Part shown: positions 4,668 to 8,168 of the stretch, piece after piece
How the letters are laid out: each line of letters starts with the position of its first letter
Position numbering within the stretch: position 1 is the first letter of the stretch
DNA from: AWTP1-13 sp035258605
GTDB taxonomy: Bacteria; Pseudomonadota; Alphaproteobacteria; Rhizobiales; Hyphomicrobiaceae
Direction: 5' to 3'
Length of the DNA stretch: 8,168 bases
Assembly (NCBI GenBank): GCA_035258605.1
Contig: DATFXD010000290.1
Coordinates: 1 to 8,168 of the forward strand
Made by a program: the position numbers and the translations under genes
The notes under the pieces: model-generated
Told to the model about the DNA's origin: nothing
The model's input: only the letters and a program-made list of their open reading frames with translations
Databases searched by the model: none

Positions 4668-5111
4668 ATGCCATTTACGTCCCAGCTCGAGCAGGGCGAC
4701 TGGTTGATTGTGGCCGGCTGGCTGTGCCTGGTTTGCGCGCTGTCGCTCTATGGTATTGGCCTGTTATTGCATAACGTGCGCCGCAGGCTCACCGCAGCGC
4801 GCGCCAGCGATCGATCGCCGGCGCCATCCCAGGATCGTGATCGGCCGCTGCCCGCTGCCGGGCCCAGCCCGCCCGAGACGCTGCGACAATGGCTGCTGGT
4901 GACCGAGATCGTGGAATCGCGCCTAGCGCGGGTCGAGGCGATGGCCGCCTGGCACGCGGCGGCGGTGATCCAAGTCGATGCCGCCGAATATGCCTTGGGA
5001 CGGCTGGTCGAGGAATGTGCCGCCGTGGTGCGGCGGCCGCCGGCTCCCCCGGTGATGCCGGCGCAGCAGCCGCCCGCCGCGCGTCCCGAGCCAACGCCGC
5101 TGGCAGCCTGA
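4668..5111 (+). CDS. Single-pass membrane protein, unrecognised
   Basis: I do not recognise this 147-aa protein. It has one strong transmembrane segment near the N-terminus (residues about 12-34, WLIVAGWLCLVCALSLYGIG then LLL) followed by the basic HNVRRRL. By the positive-inside rule this puts the C-terminal part in the cytoplasm. A Ser/Pro/Arg-rich linker (about 42-69) leads to a helical segment (about 70-123, ETLRQWLLVTEIVESRLARV and onward). The protein ends in a Pro/Ala-rich tail (124-147). Third positions are GC-rich throughout, which supports a real gene. The Shine-Dalgarno is weak. A CtrA-type box and a sigma-54-like sequence lie in the 264-bp upstream gap, so cell-cycle or motility-linked regulation is possible but only inferred. 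It is convergent with the alpha/beta hydrolase gene, with 15 bases between the stop codons. Confidence 0.7.
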   Translation: MPFTSQLEQGDWLIVAGWLCLVCALSLYGIGLLLHNVRRRLTAARASDRSPAPSQDRDRPLPAAGPSPPETLRQWLLVTEIVESRLARVEAMAAWHAAAVIQVDAAEYALGRLVEECAAVVRRPPAPPVMPAQQPPAARPEPTPLAA

Positions 5112-5126
5112 CCCGCTCGCGCGCAC

Positions 5127-5933
5127 TCAGGCGGCCGCGGCCGGCGCAAAGAAGCCGATCAGGGCGTCGAGCACAGCATCGGGCGCCTCCGCCATCAGCA
5201 TGTGGCCCGAACCCGGGATCGTCACCGTCGCCGCACCGGCGATCAGCTGGGCCAGCTTTAGGCTGGCGCTGGGCGGGGTCATCACATCGCTGCCACCGAT
5301 CACAAGGAGGCTCGGGCAGGCAACGCGCCGCGCCGCCGCAGGCCCCGAATTCCAGCGCTGGCAGGCCGTCAAGTCGGCGCTGAGGACGCCCGGTCGATTG
5401 CGCGCGAGCAGGGCCAGGCTGATGCCCGTCAGGCTGAGCCCGGGTTGGGCTGTGCCGCCGAGCTTGGCATCCCCCGACAGGGCCCAGCTGGTGATCAGCT
5501 GATGGGCCTTGCCCGGTTGATCGCGCGCCGCCGCCAACAAGGCCTCGTTCACCGGCAGCGCCGGCGCGGTCGCCAGCAACGCCAGGCGCTGGACCCGCGG
5601 CCCGAGCGCGGCCGCCGCCTCGAGCGCAATCGCCCCGCCCAAGGAATGGCCAACGAGCGCCACCCGGTCGCAGCCCGCCGCCGTCAGCAGGCGACCGATC
5701 CAGGCCGCCAGCTCCGGCACGGTTGACAGCGGCGGCCCCTCGGAGCGGCCATGCCCGGGCAGGTCGACCGCCAGCGCGGCATGCCCGTGCCAGGCAAACC
5801 AGCGCGCCGGCAGCTGCCAGTTGGTGTGGTCCTGCCCGGCCCCATGGATAAAGACCACGACCGGCCGCGCCGGATCCAACGCGCGCCCGCCGGTTGCCGC
5901 ATAGGCGCGCCTGCCGTCGACCAGGATCTGCAT
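5127..5933 (-). CDS. Alpha/beta hydrolase
   Basis: This 268-aa alpha/beta-fold hydrolase has a complete apparent catalytic apparatus: the oxyanion HG motif in FIHGAGQDHTNW (28-39), DLPGHGRS (57-64), nucleophile Ser97 in GHSLGG, Asp216 in GGSDVMTP, and His244 in GSGHML. No signal peptide is seen. The length and motifs fit the esterase/lipase-like group that also includes C-C bond hydrolases and lactonases, and the substrate cannot be assigned. It is not a MetX-type homoserine acetyltransferase, which is longer and has a different nucleophile motif. It starts three bases after the metY stop, with AGAAGG eight bases before the ATG inside the end of metY. It is therefore very likely translated from the metY transcript. 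Confidence 0.9.
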   Translation of the reverse strand: MQILVDGRRAYAATGGRALDPARPVVVFIHGAGQDHTNWQLPARWFAWHGHAALAVDLPGHGRSEGPPLSTVPELAAWIGRLLTAAGCDRVALVGHSLGGAIALEAAAALGPRVQRLALLATAPALPVNEALLAAARDQPGKAHQLITSWALSGDAKLGGTAQPGLSLTGISLALLARNRPGVLSADLTACQRWNSGPAAARRVACPSLLVIGGSDVMTPPSASLKLAQLIAGAATVTIPGSGHMLMAEAPDAVLDALIGFFAPAAAA

Positions 5934-5936
5934 CGG

Positions 5937-7232
5937 CTAGCCCTTCTGCGAGGCCCGGAGGGCCTGGTCGAGATCCTCGATCAGATCCTGGGCGTCCTCC
6001 AACCCGACCGACAAGCGCACCAGCTCTTCGCCGACGCCGGCAGTGTCGAGCTCGGCGCTCGTCATCTGCTGGTGCGTGGTGCTGGCCGGATGGATCACCA
6101 ATGACTTGGCATCGCCGACATTGGCGAGGTGCGAGAACACCTTCAGCCGCTCGATCAGCTTGGCACCGGCGCGGCGCCCGCCCTTGATGCCGAAGCTCAG
6201 GATCGCGCCGGCGCCGGCCTTGAGTTGGCGCTCAGCCAGCGCGTGATCGGGGTGGCTCGCCAGTCCCGGATATTTCACCCAGGTCACCGCCGGGTGCGCC
6301 TCGAGATGCCGCGCCACCGCCTCGGCGTTGGCGACGTGCCGGGCCATGCGCACGGGCAAGGTCTCGATGCCCTGCAGCAGGTAGAAGGCATTGGCGGGGC
6401 TCATCGCCGCCCCGAAATCGCGCAAGCCCTCGGCACGGGCGCGGGCAATAAAGGCCGCCGGCCCGAATTCCTCGGCAAAGGCGATGCCGTGATAGCCGGC
6501 GTAGGGCTCGGTCATGGTCGCAAACTTGTCCGAGGCGGCCCAATCGAACCGGCCGCCGTCGACCAGCAGCCCACCGATCGCCACGCCGTGTCCGCCCAGG
6601 AACTTGGTGGCCGAATGCATCACGAGATCGGCCCCGAAGTCGAACGGCCGCAACAGGTAGGGCGTGGTGAAGGTGGAATCGACGGCCAGCGGCAGGCCGT
6701 GCGCGTGCGCCACCGCGCCGACGGCGGCAACGTCGAGCACCTCCAAACCGGGATTGCCCAAGGTCTCGGCGAACACCAGCCGGGTTGCTGGCGTGATGGC
6801 GCGCGCAAAGTTGGCGGGATCGCGCGGGTCGACCAGAGTGGTGGCGATATTAAAGCGCGGCAAGGTGTGCACGAACATGTTGTGCGAACCGCCGTAGAGG
6901 CGCGAGGAGGCCACGATGTGGCCGCCGGCCCCCATCAAGGTGGCGATCATCAGATGCAGCGCCGCTTGCCCGCTCGCCGTCGCCACCGCGCCGACGCCGC
7001 CCTCGAGCGCGGCGATGCGCTCTTCCAGCACCGCCGTGGTCGGGTTGGAGATGCGCGAATAAATGTGACCGGCGCGCTCCAGGTTGAAGAGCCCGGCGGC
7101 GTGGTCGCTGTCCTCAAACACATAGGACGTGGTCTGGTAAATGGGCACCGCGCGCGCCCCCGTCGCCGGGTCGGGGCGCTGGCCGGCGTGCAGCGACAAG
7201 GTGGCAAAGCGCGGCGATTTGGCAGCGGTCAT
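5937..7232 (-). CDS. metY: O-acetylhomoserine sulfhydrylase (PLP-dependent)
   Basis: This 431-aa protein of the Cys/Met-metabolism PLP enzyme family is predicted to combine O-acetylhomoserine with sulfide to give homocysteine in methionine synthesis. Features include TLSLHAGQRPDPATGARAVP (about 10-29) and the YSRISNPTT phosphate-contact region (about 58-66). The SRLYGGSHNMFVHTLPRF block (about 120-137) is characteristic of the OAH sulfhydrylase subgroup. PLP-ring Asp185 lies in AVDSTF, Schiff-base Lys210 in HSATKFLGGHG, and VGDAKSLVIHPASTTH lies near the C-terminus. The length is normal for MetY. The ATG at 7232 is chosen because GGACGAGG lies four bases upstream, and the frame further upstream does not look coding. 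An alpha/beta hydrolase gene follows three bases after the stop. No SAM-II-type riboswitch was recognised in the 177-bp upstream gap. A close alternative is MetZ, but the length and motifs favour MetY. Confidence 0.93.
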   Translation of the reverse strand: MTAAKSPRFATLSLHAGQRPDPATGARAVPIYQTTSYVFEDSDHAAGLFNLERAGHIYSRISNPTTAVLEERIAALEGGVGAVATASGQAALHLMIATLMGAGGHIVASSRLYGGSHNMFVHTLPRFNIATTLVDPRDPANFARAITPATRLVFAETLGNPGLEVLDVAAVGAVAHAHGLPLAVDSTFTTPYLLRPFDFGADLVMHSATKFLGGHGVAIGGLLVDGGRFDWAASDKFATMTEPYAGYHGIAFAEEFGPAAFIARARAEGLRDFGAAMSPANAFYLLQGIETLPVRMARHVANAEAVARHLEAHPAVTWVKYPGLASHPDHALAERQLKAGAGAILSFGIKGGRRAGAKLIERLKVFSHLANVGDAKSLVIHPASTTHQQMTSAELDTAGVGEELVRLSVGLEDAQDLIEDLDQALRASQKG

Positions 7233-7279
7233 TGGACCTCGTCCCCGGCAACGGATCGGGTGGTAGCGGGTGCCGACGC

Positions 7280-7293
7280 GGGGCCGCAGCCCC
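7280..7293 (-). repeat. GC hairpin in the metY leader
   Basis: GGGGC (7280-7284) and GCCCC (7289-7293) form a 5-bp GC stem with a 4-nt loop, about 47 bases upstream of the metY start. It may be a leader structure. No anti-terminator or riboswitch partner is evident. Confidence 0.25.
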
Positions 7294-7352
7294 AGGCGTG
7301 CTGGCCCAGCACCGGTGGCGGCGAGCATGGCACAGGAGCGGGCGCCAAAGCC

Positions 7353-7369
7353 AGGGCCGACCGGGCCCT
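7353..7369 (-). terminator. Terminator-like hairpin after the beta-lactamase-family gene
   Basis: AGGGCC (7353-7358) and GGCCCT (7364-7369) form a perfect 6-bp stem with a 5-nt loop, about 40 bases beyond the stop of the beta-lactamase-family gene on the minus strand. No T-run follows, so intrinsic termination is doubtful. It may simply be a GC-rich hairpin in the spacer before metY. Confidence 0.2.
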
Positions 7370-7409
7370 TGCCTGGTGCCGCGCCTTGCCTTGCCCCGCG
7401 GCCCGCGCG

Positions 7410-8168
7410 TCAGGAATAGAACGCGGTTTCGAAGGCGTAGTAGAGCGGCAGCGCCTTCTTGTCGGCGAAGGGAAGCACCTGCGTCAGGTAGACGCCGCCA
7501 ATGCCGGTCTCCTGATCGATCCAGTAGTAGGAATTGGCAAGGCCCGCCCACATCAGGCCGCCGGCAGGGCGGCCGGTCGGCGCCGGCTCGTCGTTGATCT
7601 GGAACGTCAGCCCCCAGGACTTGGGGCAGCCGGGGAAGAACTCCGCGTCATTGGAAAGCGCCGGCGCCGCCGTCGTCAGCAGGCTCACGCGCGCGCTACC
7701 CATGTTGTTGCGCGACATTGCCTCAACGGTGGCGGGCTTGAGCAGTTGCGTGCCATTGGTGCGGCCACCATTGAGAATCATGCGTACGAATTTGAGATAG
7801 TCACCGGCGGTCGAATAAAGACCGCCGCCACCCATGTCGAATTCCGGGTCCTGCGGGATCTCGAGCTCCAGTTGCGGCACCAGCCGATCGTCCTCGCCGC
7901 GCTGATGGATCTTGGCCAGCCGGTCGCGCATCGCCGGCGTGATCTTGAAGGCGGTGCTCGTCATTCCGAGCGGCGCCAGCAGGTTCTCCTCGAGGGTGCG
8001 GCCCAGGCGCTGACCGCTGACCGCCTCCACCATCTTGCCGACCCAGTCGATACTGATGCCGTAGTACCAGCGCTCGCCGGGATCGAACAGCAACGGGGTC
8101 GACAGCGCCGCGTTCTGACAGCTGATGATGCCGGGCACGTTCTTGGCGGCTTGGTAGCTGGCGACGTC
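7410..8168 (-). CDS. Serine beta-lactamase/esterase-family hydrolase, C-terminal part
   Basis: This is the last 252 codons of a serine hydrolase of the beta-lactamase (class C/EstB-like esterase) family. The frame stays open to the right edge, so the start and the Ser-x-x-Lys nucleophile motif lie outside the window. Visible family features are PGIISC followed by LLFDPGERWYYGISIDWVGK, where the Tyr in YGIS is the probable second catalytic motif. They are followed by LEENLLAPLGMTSTAFKIT, GGGGLYSTAGDYLKFVRMIL and, near the C-terminus, MWAGLANSYYWID with QVLPFADKK. The WAG at about 7550 replaces the KTG/HTG of true beta-lactamases and the commoner WGG of esterase-like members. An esterase or other non-lactamase hydrolase is therefore more likely than antibiotic resistance. 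It ends 177 bp before metY on the same strand. Confidence 0.88.
   Translation of the reverse strand, partial: DVASYQAAKNVPGIISCQNAALSTPLLFDPGERWYYGISIDWVGKMVEAVSGQRLGRTLEENLLAPLGMTSTAFKITPAMRDRLAKIHQRGEDDRLVPQLELEIPQDPEFDMGGGGLYSTAGDYLKFVRMILNGGRTNGTQLLKPATVEAMSRNNMGSARVSLLTTAAPALSNDAEFFPGCPKSWGLTFQINDEPAPTGRPAGGLMWAGLANSYYWIDQETGIGGVYLTQVLPFADKKALPLYYAFETAFYS

Noticed and set aside
7233..7409. SAM-II or other SAM-sensing riboswitch upstream of metY
   Set aside because: I looked for the SAM-II pseudoknot core typical of alphaproteobacterial met genes. The 177-bp gap lacks the A-rich segments and pairing pattern, and only simple GC hairpins are present.
1..8168. tRNA, rRNA, tmRNA, RNase P or SRP RNA genes and CRISPR arrays
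   Set aside because: No cloverleaf, conserved RNA signature sequences or regularly spaced direct repeats with spacers were recognised on either strand.

Overview
The window reads as chromosomal DNA from a GC-rich alphaproteobacterium, most likely Rhodospirillales-like. This is inferred from strong GC bias at third codon positions, from protein sequences that resemble alphaproteobacterial families, and from a perfect CtrA-type box (TTAA-N7-TTAA). There are no rRNA or tRNA genes, no CRISPR array and no intact mobile element. Most of the right-hand 7 kb is ordinary core metabolism and tRNA/DNA maintenance.

Layout. Positions 1-581 hold no convincing gene. The stretch is rich in GTTGCGT heptamers and contains a 21-bp tandem repeat, a DnaA-box-like nonamer and a long hairpin. 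Positions 582-1121 hold two candidate small plus-strand genes of 50 and 70 codons. Between them is an imperfect 18-bp inverted repeat whose loop carries a 12-bp direct repeat. Convergent to these, on the minus strand, is an HNH endonuclease gene (1165-1725) with a recognisable sigma-70-type promoter. Upstream of it is a two-gene minus-strand unit: an AlkA-type DNA glycosylase followed without a gap by a phospholipase/carboxylesterase. Divergent from the glycosylase is gluQ (glutamyl-Q tRNA(Asp) synthetase, plus strand).

Next comes a 264-bp intergenic region holding the CtrA-type box and a near-match to a sigma-54 site. It precedes an unrecognised single-pass membrane protein (4668-5111). Convergent to that, on the minus strand, lies a tightly packed pair: metY (O-acetylhomoserine sulfhydrylase) and an alpha/beta hydrolase. 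The right edge is the C-terminal 252 codons of a serine beta-lactamase/esterase-family hydrolase, cut by the window end.

Functionally, metY makes homocysteine for methionine synthesis, gluQ modifies queuosine in tRNA(Asp), and the AlkA homologue repairs alkylated bases. The three hydrolases have complete or partly visible serine-hydrolase motifs but unknown substrates. I did not find a convincing new multi-gene system. The most unusual parts are the repeat- and hairpin-rich first 900 bases with their small ORFs, and the CtrA-type box in front of the uncharacterised membrane protein.
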